DNA of 64,000 nucleotides from Phenylobacterium sp. J426 (GCF_024699945.1 NZ_JAJOMY010000001.1:1550001-1614000), one strand, 5' to 3'. Shown: positions 35,604 through 45,854, numbered from the stretch's first letter. Notes: a model not told the origin generated them from the sequence alone. Made by a program: numbers and translations.

Positions 35604-36449
35604 TCAGGCCGCCAGGGGCTCTGGCGCGAGCTCGGGAAGCGCGGCCCTGCGGTCGATCACCGACCAGGACCGCAGCTGGGCCCATTCCAGGATCTCCAGC
35701 CGCCCATCCATGTGTTCGACCAGCGCCGTACAGCTCTCGACCCAGTCGCCGTCATTGACGTACTGAATGCCGTCGATCTCTCGCATCTCGGCCTTGTGGA
35801 TGTGGCCGCAGATGACCCCGTCCACGCCCCGCCGGCGAGCCTCGGCCGCCACCGCCTGCTCAAAATTCTCGATGAACTGCAGGGCGTTCTTCACCCTCTG
35901 CTTCAGGAAGGCCGAGAAGCTCCAGTACCCGAAGCCCATCCGGCGCCGGACCCGGTTCGTCAGCGTGTTGGCCGCCAGAATCGCCCGGTAGCTCCAGTCG
36001 CCGACGAAGGCGAGCCACTTGGCATGCTGGACGATCCCGTCGAACTCGTCGCCGTGGGTGACCAGGAAGCGCTTGCCGTCCGCCGTTTCGTGGATGGCGT
36101 CGCGGGCGACCACGACACCGCCGAAGTGCACGCCGCAGAAATCGCGGATGCGATCATCGTGGTTGCCGGGGATATAGGTCACGGCTACGCCCTTGCGGGC
36201 GAGCCGCAAGAACTTCTGGACGACGTCGTTGTGGCTCTGCGGCCAGTACCAGCCGGACTTCATCTTCCAGCCGTCGACGATGTCGCCGACCAGGTAGAGC
36301 TGGTCGCACTCCATGTGCCGGATAAAGTCCAACAGGAGCTCCGCCTGGCAACCGCGCGTGCCCAGATGGATGTCCGACAGGAAGACGCTGCGGAAGCGAT
36401 GAAGACCCGGATCGCTCAACTCTGAGCCCCTTGCGGCCGTGGATCGCAC
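35604..36449 (-). CDS. plcP: PlcP-like metallophosphoesterase (phospholipase C type; LpxH-fold)
   Basis: This 281-residue calcineurin-fold phosphoesterase shows all metal motifs: FLSDIHLGTRGCQAELLLDF, YLVGDIVDGWKM, YIPGNHDDRIR, VTHGDEFDG, and VICGHIHKAEMR. DGDWVESCTALVEH and YWPQSHNDVVQKF match the PlcP group, which cleaves phosphatidylethanolamine or phosphatidylcholine during phosphate limitation to give diacylglycerol. Annotation pipelines often call these UDP-2,3-diacylglucosamine pyrophosphatase (LpxH/LpxH2-like). The Agt-like gene 55 bases downstream on the same strand is the usual plcP partner. The start is a GTG; a TTG 11 codons later is possible. Confidence 0.78.
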   Translation of the reverse strand: MRSTAARGSELSDPGLHRFRSVFLSDIHLGTRGCQAELLLDFIRHMECDQLYLVGDIVDGWKMKSGWYWPQSHNDVVQKFLRLARKGVAVTYIPGNHDDRIRDFCGVHFGGVVVARDAIHETADGKRFLVTHGDEFDGIVQHAKWLAFVGDWSYRAILAANTLTNRVRRRMGFGYWSFSAFLKQRVKNALQFIENFEQAVAAEARRRGVDGVICGHIHKAEMREIDGIQYVNDGDWVESCTALVEHMDGRLEILEWAQLRSWSVIDRRAALPELAPEPLAA

Positions 36450-36576
36450 AGTCGCTAGGCTGATTGCATGTCAGTCCCGTGAACCCCCTTGAAACTGTAG
36501 CGCTGGTTTCCCTTGTCCTGTTAGGGATTGTCCCCGCTGAGCAGACCCTCCCCAGGTCGCCGAAACATTGGGTCCG

Positions 36577-37212
36577 ATGGACGCCCGAACCTATCCCGCC
36601 AAGGCGACGCCAAAGTCGCAGCGGACACGCGCGCGCATCCTGGATGCTGCGATGCGGCTCTTTGCGGAGATCGGCTATGCGGCCGCGACCAACGCCGTGA
36701 TCGCCGACGCCGCCGGTCTAACCCGCGGCGCGATGCTTTATCACTTCGCGACCCGGGAGGAGCTGGTCGAGGCGGCCATCGCGCATATCGAGCTGAGCCG
36801 CGCACGCCTGCTGGAACAGGCGGCCGCCTCGCCGCCGCCGGGCGTCGACGCCGCCGAGCATGCCATCGACAGTTACTGGACCCTCCTGCACGAGACCCCG
36901 TTCATCGCCTTCGCCGAGCTGGAGGCCGCGGCCCGCACCGATCCGATGCTGCGCGAGCGCCTGATCACCGCCCAGAGCGCCTTCGACCACGCGCAGCTTG
37001 GCGGCGACCGCTTCGGAGCTATGGTCCAGGCCGGTGCGGACCCGCGTTTCCAGACCAGCCGCGACCTGGGGCGTTTCCTGCTGGAAGGCCTTGCGCGGGG
37101 CGCCATGACCTACGATGAGGCGGCTCGCCGCGACCGCCTGATCGCGGTGGTGAAGCGGGCCGTGCGCATGCTGAACCGAAAGGGCGACATTCACGACATC
37201 TGGACCGAGTAG
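36577..37212 (+). CDS. TetR-family regulator
   Basis: This 211-residue TetR protein has KSQRTRARILDAAMRLFAEI, VIADAAGLTRGAMLYHFATR (HTH), and a full ligand-binding domain (FIAFAELEAAARTDPMLRER; DLGRFLLEGLARGAMTYDEA). It is divergent from plcP with 127 bases between starts. ATG at 36577 is preferred over TTG at 36568. The target is unknown; plcP is a candidate by position. Confidence 0.87.
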   Translation: MDARTYPAKATPKSQRTRARILDAAMRLFAEIGYAAATNAVIADAAGLTRGAMLYHFATREELVEAAIAHIELSRARLLEQAAASPPPGVDAAEHAIDSYWTLLHETPFIAFAELEAAARTDPMLRERLITAQSAFDHAQLGGDRFGAMVQAGADPRFQTSRDLGRFLLEGLARGAMTYDEAARRDRLIAVVKRAVRMLNRKGDIHDIWTE

Positions 37213-37240
37213 CCAGCCCTCTCCGCCGGGACGGAACGAA

Positions 37241-37270
37241 AAAGGCCCCGCGGTCGCCCGCGGGGCCTTT
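37241..37270. terminator. Strong bidirectional terminator
   Basis: AAAGGCCCCGCGG and CCGCGGGGCCTTT form a perfect 13-base stem around TCGC, flanked by A-runs on one side and T-runs on the other. It separates the convergent TetR and redoxin-monooxygenase genes. Confidence 0.9.
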
Positions 37271-37292
37271 CCGTTAGGTCGGTGGCCGAAGC

Positions 37293-39383
37293 CTAGCGGC
37301 GTCCGCCGGGGCTGGCCGCCTGCTGCTGTTGCTGCTGCTCGGCTTGGCGCCGGCGCTGGAACAGCATCTGCTGCACCGCCGCCAGCTCGGCCTTCTCGAT
37401 GGCGCCGGACGAGTCACGGTCGATCTGGCCGAAGAAGCTCGCCAGCTGCTTGCCGAACTGGCCTTTCAGCTCGGCCTTCTGCAGCTTGCCGTCGAGGTTG
37501 TCGTCCAGCATGCCGAGCATGCGGGTCTGGTTCATTTCCTCGTCGTAGGCGACCTGTTTCTTGGCGGTCTCGTCGATCCAGCGGTAGCGGAGCGCCGTGT
37601 AGAACATCTCCTCGAACGACTGGTCGCCCCACACGATCTCCTTGGTCGGATCCGGGTTGGCCGGGTTCCGCTTGGAGTTGTCGTACCAGTAGTGGGCGAC
37701 GATCTTCGCGCCGGCCGGCACCTTCACCGGTTCGGCGAAGGTGTACTCACGCTGCCAGTTGAAGTCGTAGCGCGGCATCGAGAGCAGCATCTTCTTCGTG
37801 CCGTCCGGATAGTGAATCCACAGGTCCGAGGCGTAGCCGCGGTAGTGGGCGTGCGGGAAGGCCGAGTACAGCAGCGCTTCCTTGGGGAACTCGACGTAGG
37901 CGGTTTCCTTGTGGCGGGCCGCGCCGGCCGGGATGACGATGGTGTTGTCCACCACCACCGTGCTCCGCATCATCAGTTCAGGGAGCTCATTGTCCTTGTA
38001 GAAGTAGATCCCGATCTGGGACTTCTCCAGCTCCTCCTTGCCGTAGGGCGTGTAGTGGGCCTGGAAGGCCACGCCGCCGCCCGGGGGCAGGTAGGTGCCG
38101 ACATTGGTCGGCCAGAAGGTGGAGTCCGCGCCCACGGCGTAGCCGCCGACGCCGGCGCCCCAGCGCATCTCGTTCGCCTGCTCGCCCGGCTTCGGCAGGT
38201 CCTGCGGCTTCACGTAGCCGGACAGATAGTGGTGGACGCCCTGGCGCGAGCCGATCTTGTAGGTCGACGCCTTGATCCACTTGCCCTCGGTGAGCGGGTT
38301 GGCCACCCAGGGACGCTGGTAGTCGACAACGCCCGAGGCCGGGATCTTGTAGGACGGGATGTCGAGGATCAGGTCCGGCTTGCCCAAAGGCCAATCGGCC
38401 ACCTGCGGCCGCGGCTTGGCCAGCGGGTCGGGACCATCGCCTCGCGGCGCGCCGGCTTCGATCCAGTGCACCAGGGTCTTGATCTCGGCCTTGGTCAGGT
38501 CCTTGTCGTCCTTGAACTTGCCGACGTGCGGCGAGGCGTTCCAGGGCGGCATCCGGTCGGTGCGGATCACCTCGCGGATCATCGGCGAGAAGCCCTTCAC
38601 CATCTCGTAGCTGGTCATCGAGAACGGCCCGATCGAGCCGGGCTGGTGGCAGCTCACGCACTTGGCCTCGAGGATCGGGGCCACTTCGTTGGCGTAGGAG
38701 ATCTTGGTGTGTTGAGCCTTCTTCGCCCGCTCGGGGAAGTCGATCAGGCAGCCCGGCGAGGCCTTGGTCGAGGCCAGGGCGGGACGCCCGGCCAGCGTCG
38801 CGTCGATGGCGTCGGCGGTCCAGCTGTGGGTCGCGACGGCCTTCTGCACGCCGTAGTCGCGACGGTCGTCTAGCGGACCGCGGAACACGACCTTCCAGGT
38901 CTTCGGATCGATCACGAAGAACTCGCCGGTGCGGGTCACGCCCAGCTGTTCGCCGACCAGCTGGTTGGAATCCAGCAGAACGGGCACGTCGAAATTGTAC
39001 TCGGCCGCCTCCTTGGCGATGGCCTCCCGGCTGTCCTGCAGGGCGGAGTTCAGCATCAGGAACTCGACGCCCTTGCCCTCGTACTTCGCCTTCAGCTCAC
39101 GCACCGCCGGCGCGAGGCTGCGCGAAATGGGGCAGCCGTTGGCCTGGGTGATGATCACGATCGCCTTGGCGTCGGCCAGCCGATACAGCTCGTGACCCAT
39201 CAGGGTCTCGTCCGGCAGCATGAAGTTGTCGATCGTCGCCGGCATGGCGGCCGAAGCGGTCTCGATCGCCGAAGCGTTCGCCGCGTGCGTCAGCGCGCTC
39301 GCGGCTTGGTCGTCCGTCGCGCAGCCGTAGAGCATGCCGGCCCCGGCCAGCAGGCCCAGCACGGAAATGCGTGCCTTCGTCAT
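37293..39383 (-). CDS. Redoxin / cytochrome c / copper type II monooxygenase-like / EF-hand lipoprotein
   Basis: This 696-residue protein joins four modules. A leader with a Cys at residue 21 (MLYGC) suggests a lipoprotein. Residues about 45-205 are redoxin-like (ITQANGCPISRSLAP, Cys84). Residues about 228-315 are a mono-heme cytochrome c (CVSCH at 242-246, Met in RMPPW near 278). Residues about 330-610 resemble copper type II ascorbate-dependent monooxygenases: GVHHYLSGY (384-385), AHYTPYG (443), FPHAHYRGY (511, 513) and Met593 give the CuH and CuM ligand sets. Two EF-hand loops (627-638 and 655-666) and a Gln-rich tail end it. ATG at 39383 opens the leader. The substrate is unknown; oxidation of a periplasmic compound is an inference. 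Confidence 0.82.
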   Translation of the reverse strand: MTKARISVLGLLAGAGMLYGCATDDQAASALTHAANASAIETASAAMPATIDNFMLPDETLMGHELYRLADAKAIVIITQANGCPISRSLAPAVRELKAKYEGKGVEFLMLNSALQDSREAIAKEAAEYNFDVPVLLDSNQLVGEQLGVTRTGEFFVIDPKTWKVVFRGPLDDRRDYGVQKAVATHSWTADAIDATLAGRPALASTKASPGCLIDFPERAKKAQHTKISYANEVAPILEAKCVSCHQPGSIGPFSMTSYEMVKGFSPMIREVIRTDRMPPWNASPHVGKFKDDKDLTKAEIKTLVHWIEAGAPRGDGPDPLAKPRPQVADWPLGKPDLILDIPSYKIPASGVVDYQRPWVANPLTEGKWIKASTYKIGSRQGVHHYLSGYVKPQDLPKPGEQANEMRWGAGVGGYAVGADSTFWPTNVGTYLPPGGGVAFQAHYTPYGKEELEKSQIGIYFYKDNELPELMMRSTVVVDNTIVIPAGAARHKETAYVEFPKEALLYSAFPHAHYRGYASDLWIHYPDGTKKMLLSMPRYDFNWQREYTFAEPVKVPAGAKIVAHYWYDNSKRNPANPDPTKEIVWGDQSFEEMFYTALRYRWIDETAKKQVAYDEEMNQTRMLGMLDDNLDGKLQKAELKGQFGKQLASFFGQIDRDSSGAIEKAELAAVQQMLFQRRRQAEQQQQQQAASPGGRR

Positions 39384-39540
39384 CCCAATCTCCTCCCAAG
39401 GCCGCGGCCCCTTTTCGAGGCTTCGGTCCGGTCCCTGAATTCGTGGTGGCACCCTATCGCAGCAGAACCACGTTGCACGAATATTTCTGAACAGCGTTCA
39501 GGCGCCGATTGTGATCGGCGATCAGGAACCTTCGCCAGCG

Positions 39541-41295
39541 TCAGGAGGCGGGGCCGCCGTAGCCCGCGATCCACGTGTCGACGCGGCTTTCCAGCACGCT
39601 CATCGGCACCGGTCCGGCCAGCAGCACGGCGTCGTGGAAGCGGCGGATGTCGAACTGGTCGCCGAGCGCGGTCTTGGCCTTGTCGCGCAGCCGCACGTAC
39701 GTGAGCTCGCCGATCTTATAGGCGAGCGCCTGGCCGGGCCAGGACACGTAGCGGGCGACCTCGACATCGATGTTCAGCGGCGACAGGGCGCTGTTCTCCA
39801 GGAAGCAGCTCTTGGCCTGATCGACGCTCCATCCCTTCCAGTGCAGACCGGTGTCGGCGACCAGCCGGCAGGCGCGCCACATCTCATAGCTGAGCTGTCC
39901 GAACCGCTCGTAGGGCGTGCGGTAGATCCCCATCTCACCGGCCACCTTCTCGGAATAAAGGCCCCAGCCCTCGACGTAGGCGGAGTAGCCGCCCTCGCGG
40001 CGGAAGGCCGGCACGCCTTCCAACTCCTGGGCCAAGGCGATCTGCAGGTGGTGGCCCGGGACCGCCTCGTGCGCGGTGAGCGCCGGCAGCTCGTAGAGCG
40101 CGCGTTGGTTCAGGGCGTAGGTGTTGACCATGTAGCCGCCCGCGACCCCCTGCTCGGGGCTGCCCTGGAAATAGCGGCCGGTGGTGTAGCCTGCCTCGAT
40201 CTCCCTCGGCACGGGACGGACCCCATAGGTCAGGCGCGGCAGCGTGCCGAACCAGCCGGGCAGCTGGTCGTCGATACGCTTGGCGATCTCGGAGGCCTTC
40301 TCCAGCAGGTCCTCGCGCGACGTGGCGTAGAACTGGGGATCCGTGCGCAGCTTGGCGAGGAAGCCCGGGAAATCGCCGGTCCAGCCGGCCTCCTTCATCA
40401 CCACCTCCATCCGGGCCCGGATGCGGGCCACCTCGGACCTGCCGAGCTCGTGGATCTGGTCCGGCGTCAAGTCGGTGGTCGTGTGGTCTCGGACCACGAA
40501 GCGGTAATAGGCCTCGCCGTTGGGCAGGGTGCGGGCGCCCAGCCCCTTCCGCGCGGCGGGCAGGTAGTCCTTCTCCAGGTAGGCGATGAACTCGGCGCGC
40601 AGGGGACGCATGGCGTCGGCCGCCGCCTGGGCGCGGGCGCGCAGCTGCGCCTGCTCGGCGGCGGGAATGGTGTCGGGCAGCTTGGCCAGCGGTTTCAGCA
40701 GCGGATCCTCGGCCGGCGACGTCGCCTGGCGTTCCTTCAGCAGCCTGATCACCGCCTCCGTGGTCGTGCGGGGCTGGGTGAAGCCGGTCTTCACGCCACG
40801 GCGGACGTTGGCCACGTTGTCCCGCCAGTTCCTCGGCGCGGCCTCCAGGCGGCCGATCCAGGCAAGGGCGTCCTCGCGGGTCCGGACCGGCGTGATCGAG
40901 GCGAAGTAGTCCAGCGTGTCGAAGAATCCGCCGTCGCTCGAGATCGGCATGCGGGCGTCATCGAAGGCGATGCGGGCCAGGCTGGAGTCGACCGTCCAGC
41001 GCAGCAGGTCGCGGTTCAGCTTCGCCTCGTCGGTCAGCCCTGCATCCGCGATCGCGGCCAGGCGGGCGCGGAAGCCCTCCAGCGCGGCCTTCCGACGGGC
41101 GTCCGCCTCAGGGGTGACATCCGGCAGGCGGGCGAGCGCCGCGCGATCGCCGAGACGGCCGGCGGTGAACGGGTCCTCCTTCAGCCAGAAGGCCTCGTAG
41201 TCGGCGACCAGCCGGGCGACCGCCGCATCATCGGCGGCGGCCGGCGAGGCCAGAAGCGCCGTCGCCACGGCCAGGGTCGAAATCAGTCGGCGCAT
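39541..41295 (-). CDS. DUF885 family secreted protein
   Basis: This 584-residue protein has a signal peptide (MRRLISTLAVATALLASPAA) and the DUF885 fold. It carries the metallopeptidase-like motif TAHEAVPGHHLQIALAQE and EGGYSAYVEGWGLYSEKVAG with a downstream Glu, and VSWPGQALAYKIGELTY near the end. DUF885 proteins are related to M3/M32-like zinc peptidases, but few have been tested. The ATG at 41295 is set by the signal peptide. It is divergent from the permease gene. Confidence 0.88.
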   Translation of the reverse strand: MRRLISTLAVATALLASPAAADDAAVARLVADYEAFWLKEDPFTAGRLGDRAALARLPDVTPEADARRKAALEGFRARLAAIADAGLTDEAKLNRDLLRWTVDSSLARIAFDDARMPISSDGGFFDTLDYFASITPVRTREDALAWIGRLEAAPRNWRDNVANVRRGVKTGFTQPRTTTEAVIRLLKERQATSPAEDPLLKPLAKLPDTIPAAEQAQLRARAQAAADAMRPLRAEFIAYLEKDYLPAARKGLGARTLPNGEAYYRFVVRDHTTTDLTPDQIHELGRSEVARIRARMEVVMKEAGWTGDFPGFLAKLRTDPQFYATSREDLLEKASEIAKRIDDQLPGWFGTLPRLTYGVRPVPREIEAGYTTGRYFQGSPEQGVAGGYMVNTYALNQRALYELPALTAHEAVPGHHLQIALAQELEGVPAFRREGGYSAYVEGWGLYSEKVAGEMGIYRTPYERFGQLSYEMWRACRLVADTGLHWKGWSVDQAKSCFLENSALSPLNIDVEVARYVSWPGQALAYKIGELTYVRLRDKAKTALGDQFDIRRFHDAVLLAGPVPMSVLESRVDTWIAGYGGPAS

Positions 41296-41401
41296 CGGAA
41301 GTCCCCCGCAAGATCCTTGCGCCCAAGCTGGCGCATCGCGGCAAGGCTTGTCCAGCGGAGGCGCACTGGGCATGGTCCCGCTTCGATCGGGAGGGTGTTT
41401 C

Positions 41402-42817
41402 ATGAGCTTCATCACGCGCCGCAAGCCGCTGGGCGCCTCGCAGATGTCGGAAGGCGGAGACGCGCTGCGACGGACGCTGAGCTGGCCGCACCTCGTGGCC
41501 CTTGGCGTCGGCGCCATCGTCGGCACCGGCATCCTCACGCTGACCGGCGTCGGGGCGGGGCTGGCGGGGCCCGGCGTGATCCTGTCGTTCATGCTAGCGG
41601 GCGCGGTCTGCGCCTGCGCGGCCCTGGCCTACGCCGAGATGGCCACCATGATGCCCGCCGCGGGCAGCGCCTATACCTACTCCTACACCGTCCTCGGTGA
41701 GTTCCTGGCCTGGATCGTCGGCTGGAGCCTGATCCTCGAATACACCGTGGTCTGCAGTGCGGTGGCGGTGGGCTGGAGCGCCTATGCCGTGGGCTTCCTG
41801 CAGAACCAGGCGGGCCTCGAGCTGCCGCAGGCGCTGATCGCCGGGCCGCACGCGGGCGGCCTCGTCAACCTCCCCGCCGTCTTCATCGCCCTGGCCGTCG
41901 CGGGGCTCCTCCTGGCGGGCACGCGCGAGAGCGCGAACGTCAACTTCGCGCTCGTCGTGCTGAAGCTGCTCGCCCTGGCCGTCTTCATCGTCGTCGCCGG
42001 GATGGCCTTCAACGGTCAGAACTTCCATCCCTTCATGCCGAACGGCTTCCTGCCGACGACGAACGCCGACGGCACGCGCGTGGGCGTCGCGGCCGCGGCG
42101 GCGATCATCTTCTTCGCCTTCTACGGCTTCGACGCGATCTCGACAGCGGCGGAAGAGGCCAAGAACCCCGGCCGCGACCTGACGATCGGCATCGTCGGCT
42201 CGATGCTGGCCTGTACGGTGATCTATATGCTGGTCGCGGGCGCCGCGCTCGGCGCCATGCCCGCGGCCGAACTCGCGAAGAGCGAGGAGCCGCTCGCGCT
42301 TGTCCTCCGAACCCTGGGGCAACCGCTGGCGGCGGGGATGATGGCCGTCGTCGCCTTCCTGGCCCTGCCGACGGTCATCATGGCCTTCATGTTCGGCCAG
42401 AGCCGCATCTTCTTCGCCATGTCTCGCGACGGCCTGTTGCCGCGTGGGCTGGCCAAGGTCTCCAGCCGCGGCGTGCCCGTGTTCGTGACCATCTTCACGG
42501 GCGTGGTGGCTGCAGTCATCGCCGGCGCGTTTCCGCTAGGCGAGATCGCCGCCCTCGCGAACGCCGGCACGCTCGTCGCCTTCATCGCCACCGCGGCCTG
42601 CATGATGATCCTGCGCCGGCGCGAGCCGAACGCGCCGCGACCGTTCCGGACGCCGCTGTGGCCGCTGGTGGGCGTTCTGGCGATCGTGGGCTGCGTGTGG
42701 CTGTTCACCAGCCTGCCGCTGTCGACGATGCGCAACTTCCTGATCTGGAACGCAGCGGGCGTGGTCGTCTATCTCGTCTACGCCCGCACGCGCAGCCGGC
42801 TGGCCCTGCAGGGCTGA
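41402..42817 (+). CDS. APC-family amino-acid permease
   Basis: This 471-residue membrane protein of the amino acid-polyamine-cation family has about 12 hydrophobic segments. It shows GVGAIVGTGILTLTGVGAGL (substrate-binding TM1), MATMMPAAGSAYTYSYTVLG, FFAFYGFDAISTAAEEAKNP and FGQSRIFFAMSRDGLLPRGL, typical of the cationic amino-acid transporter group. GGGAGGG precedes the ATG at 41402. Confidence 0.92.
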   Translation: MSFITRRKPLGASQMSEGGDALRRTLSWPHLVALGVGAIVGTGILTLTGVGAGLAGPGVILSFMLAGAVCACAALAYAEMATMMPAAGSAYTYSYTVLGEFLAWIVGWSLILEYTVVCSAVAVGWSAYAVGFLQNQAGLELPQALIAGPHAGGLVNLPAVFIALAVAGLLLAGTRESANVNFALVVLKLLALAVFIVVAGMAFNGQNFHPFMPNGFLPTTNADGTRVGVAAAAAIIFFAFYGFDAISTAAEEAKNPGRDLTIGIVGSMLACTVIYMLVAGAALGAMPAAELAKSEEPLALVLRTLGQPLAAGMMAVVAFLALPTVIMAFMFGQSRIFFAMSRDGLLPRGLAKVSSRGVPVFVTIFTGVVAAVIAGAFPLGEIAALANAGTLVAFIATAACMMILRRREPNAPRPFRTPLWPLVGVLAIVGCVWLFTSLPLSTMRNFLIWNAAGVVVYLVYARTRSRLALQG

Positions 42818-42831
42818 CCGGCGCCTGAGGC

Positions 42832-43722
42832 CTATTCCGCGGGCTCGCCGGGCGGCTTCTCGGCGAGCTCGCGCAGGTACTTGCCGTATTCGCTCTTGGC
42901 CTGCAGGTCGGCGACCCGGATCAGCTCGTCGCGGCCGATCCAGCCCTGCTGATAGGCGATCTCCTCCAGGCAGCCGATCCGCAGGCCCTGCCGCTGTTCG
43001 AAGGTGCGGATCAGTTCTCCGGCCTGGATCAGGCTGTCGTGGGTCCCGGCGTCCTCCCAGGCGAAGCCGCGGCCCAGGAGCTCGACCTGCAGCTTTCCCT
43101 CTTCCAGATAGACTTGGTTTAGGGCGGTGATCTCCAGCTCGCCGCGCGCCGAGCGGGTGAGGGTCTTGGCGATCTCGCTGGCGCGGCCGTCGTAGAAGTA
43201 GAGGCCGGTGACCGCGTAGTGCGACTTTGGCTTCGCCGGCTTCTCCTCGATGGAGATGGCGCGGTGGTCGGCCGTCAGCTCGACGACGCCGTAGCGCTCG
43301 GGGTCGTGCACGGGGTAGCCGAAGACGGTGGCGCCGTCGGTCTGTTGGCCGGCCTTGGCGAGCATCTGGCTGAAGCCCTGGCCGAAGAAGATGTTGTCGC
43401 CCAGGATCATCACGCTGGGCTCGCCGCCGACGAAATCCTCGCCCAGCAGATAGGCCTCGGCCAGGCCGCCCGGAGTCGGCTGAACGACGTACTCGAACCG
43501 CACGCCGAACTGGCTGCCGTCGCCAAGCAGGCGACGGAACGCCGGCTGGTCCTCGGGCGTGGTGATGAGCAGGATCTCGCGCACGCCGGCCAGCATCAGC
43601 ACCGACAGCGGATAGTAGATCATCGGCTTGTCGTAGACCGGCAGCAGCTGCTTGGAGACCGCCAGGGTCAGCGGGTGCAGGCGCGTGCCCGCGCCGCCCG
43701 CCAGGATGATGCCGCGCCTCAT
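42832..43722 (-). CDS. rfbA: Glucose-1-phosphate thymidylyltransferase (RmlA)
   Basis: This enzyme couples dTTP with glucose-1-phosphate as the first step of dTDP-rhamnose synthesis. The 296-residue protein shows [66 protein letters not shown] and [15 protein letters not shown]. The start overlaps the rfbD stop by four bases, so rfbB, rfbD and rfbA form one operon. Confidence 0.96.
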   Translation of the reverse strand: MRRGIILAGGAGTRLHPLTLAVSKQLLPVYDKPMIYYPLSVLMLAGVREILLITTPEDQPAFRRLLGDGSQFGVRFEYVVQPTPGGLAEAYLLGEDFVGGEPSVMILGDNIFFGQGFSQMLAKAGQQTDGATVFGYPVHDPERYGVVELTADHRAISIEEKPAKPKSHYAVTGLYFYDGRASEIAKTLTRSARGELEITALNQVYLEEGKLQVELLGRGFAWEDAGTHDSLIQAGELIRTFEQRQGLRIGCLEEIAYQQGWIGRDELIRVADLQAKSEYGKYLRELAEKPPGEPAE

Positions 43723-44618
43723 GCGGATTGAGCCTCTTGGGATTGCAGTTCGGCGACGATCTCGGCCACGGCCTCCCGCCACGGGCGGATCTGGATGCCG
43801 AAGGTCGCCTCCGTGTGACGGGTGTCGAGCACCCCGCGCAGCGGTCGGGTCGCGGGCGATGGCCGGTCGGCCGTCTTCTGCCCGCCCACGTCCGGCGCCT
43901 GCGGCCCCAGGGCGAGATCGAAGATTCCCTGAGCGAAGCCGCGCCAGCTGGTTTCGCCGGCATTGGCGAAGTGGTGCAGGCCGAACGCCGGGTCGCCGCA
44001 CGACGCCTCGGTCCACCGCCGCGCCTGCGCGAGCATGAAGCCAGCGAGATCGGCGGCGCTGGTGGGGCGCCCGAACTGATCGTCCACCACCTTGAGGGGC
44101 TGCCCCTGGGCCGCGAGGCGCAGCATGGTCTTCACGAAGTTTTTGCCGTGAGCCGAGACCACCCACGAGGTGCGGATCACCACCGCCCGCGGACACGCGT
44201 CCAGCACCTTGCGCTCGCCCTCCAGCTTCGTCTCGCCATAGGCGTTCAGTGGATGGGTCGAGTCGTCGATCGCGTAGGGCGAGGTCTTGGCCCCGTCGAA
44301 CACATAGTCCGTCGAGAAGTGGACCAGGGCCGCGCCGGCCGAGGCGCAGGCGCGGGCGATGGCGCCCGGGCTCTCGGCGTTCACCCGCCGGGCCAGCACG
44401 CCCTCGGTCTCGGCGAGGTCCACCGCGGTGTAGGCCGCTGCCAGGATGACGAGGTCCGGCCGATGCTCGGCGACCCGCCTCGCGCAGGCTTCGGGATCGG
44501 ACAGGTCGGCCTCGGCCCGCGACAGGGCCGTGAGCTTCACGTGGTGGGCGTCGGCCTGCCTCAGGACCTCGCGGGCCAGTTGCCCGGTGGTCCCGAACAT
44601 CAGGGCGCGGACACTCAC
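43719..44618 (-). CDS. rfbD: dTDP-4-dehydrorhamnose reductase (RmlD)
   Basis: This 299-residue short-chain reductase performs the last step to dTDP-L-rhamnose with NAD(P)H. It shows a Rossmann motif [43 protein letters not shown] and the [10 protein letters not shown] catalytic Tyr/Lys. It overlaps its neighbours by four bases on each side. Confidence 0.94.
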   Translation of the reverse strand: MSVRALMFGTTGQLAREVLRQADAHHVKLTALSRAEADLSDPEACARRVAEHRPDLVILAAAYTAVDLAETEGVLARRVNAESPGAIARACASAGAALVHFSTDYVFDGAKTSPYAIDDSTHPLNAYGETKLEGERKVLDACPRAVVIRTSWVVSAHGKNFVKTMLRLAAQGQPLKVVDDQFGRPTSAADLAGFMLAQARRWTEASCGDPAFGLHHFANAGETSWRGFAQGIFDLALGPQAPDVGGQKTADRPSPATRPLRGVLDTRHTEATFGIQIRPWREAVAEIVAELQSQEAQSA

Positions 44619-45664
44619 CCTTTGACGAGCCCCAGGCGCTCCGAGTGGAAACCGCGCTCGCGGATGCGCTCCACCCAGCCGTAGTTGTCGACGTACCAGC
44701 GCACCGTCTCGGCGAGGCCCTGGTCCAGGGTCACCTTCGGCGTCCAGCCCAGCTCACGCTCGATCTTCGAGGCGTCGATCGCGTAGCGGAAGTCATGCGC
44801 CGGACGGTCCGTGACGAACTCGATCTTGTCGGCGTGGGCCGTGTTGGCCGGCGCGACCCTGTCGAGTTCGGCGCAGATCAGCTTGACGACCTCGAGGTTG
44901 CGATGGTCGGCGTCGCCGCCGATCGCATAGGTCTCGTGCAGCCGGCCCTTCTGCAGCACCGTCAGCAGGGCGTCGGCGTGGTCGTCCACATGCAGCCAGT
45001 CGCGGACCTGACGGCCGTCGCCGTAGACGGGGATCGACTTGCCCTCCAGCGCCCGGGTGATCACCGTCGGGATCAGCTTCTCCGGAAACTGGTAGGGGCC
45101 GTAGTTGTTCGAGCAGTTGGTGATCACCACCGGCAGGCCATACGTGCGGCCCCAGGCGCGGACCAAGTGGTCGGCGGCGGCTTTGGACGCCGAGTAGGGC
45201 GAGGTGGGGTCGTAGGGCGTCTCCTCGGTGAACTCCCCGTCCTCGCCCAATGCGCCGAACACCTCGTCGGTCGAGACGTGGTGGAAGCGGAAGGCGGCCC
45301 GGCCAGGCTGGTCCAGCTTAGCCCAGTAGGCCCGGGCGACCTCCAGCAGGACCGCTGTGCCCATGACGTTGGTCTGAACGAAGTCGATGGGTCCCTCGAC
45401 CGAGCGGTCAACGTGGCTCTCGGCCGCCAGATGCATGACGGCGTCGGGCCGGTGCTCGGCGAAGATCGCCTCCACGCGGCTGCGGTCGCAGATGTCGGCC
45501 TGTTCGAACGCGTACCCCGGGTGGCGCTCCACCTCGGCGACGTTCTCCAGGTTGGCGGAATAGGTGAGGACGTCGAGGTTCACCACCTCGTGGCCTTCTC
45601 GGATCGCCCGGCGGATCACCGCCGACCCGATGAAGCCGGCTCCGCCCGTGATCAGGATCTTCAT
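44615..45664 (-). CDS. rfbB: dTDP-glucose 4,6-dehydratase (RmlB)
   Basis: This 349-residue NAD-dependent dehydratase makes dTDP-4-keto-6-deoxyglucose. It shows [68 protein letters not shown] (Tyr/Lys) and [17 protein letters not shown]. It is first in the rfbBDA operon and is divergent from the MATE gene. Confidence 0.96.
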   Translation of the reverse strand: MKILITGGAGFIGSAVIRRAIREGHEVVNLDVLTYSANLENVAEVERHPGYAFEQADICDRSRVEAIFAEHRPDAVMHLAAESHVDRSVEGPIDFVQTNVMGTAVLLEVARAYWAKLDQPGRAAFRFHHVSTDEVFGALGEDGEFTEETPYDPTSPYSASKAAADHLVRAWGRTYGLPVVITNCSNNYGPYQFPEKLIPTVITRALEGKSIPVYGDGRQVRDWLHVDDHADALLTVLQKGRLHETYAIGGDADHRNLEVVKLICAELDRVAPANTAHADKIEFVTDRPAHDFRYAIDASKIERELGWTPKVTLDQGLAETVRWYVDNYGWVERIRERGFHSERLGLVKG

Positions 45665-45854
45665 GCGGCCTTTCTGACGTTCGCTGCGCGGCGCCCCTGC
45701 CGCTCAAGAACTCACGTTCACCCCTCGGAAGCCCGTACTTACAGCGAAACGCAGGGGGCTCAACCCCGGCCCCGCCCGACGGCGGCCGCGCGGTGTTCCG
45801 CCGCAGTCGGGCGAATCGCGGTCATTTTCCGCAATATCGGTATGGATCGCGGGA

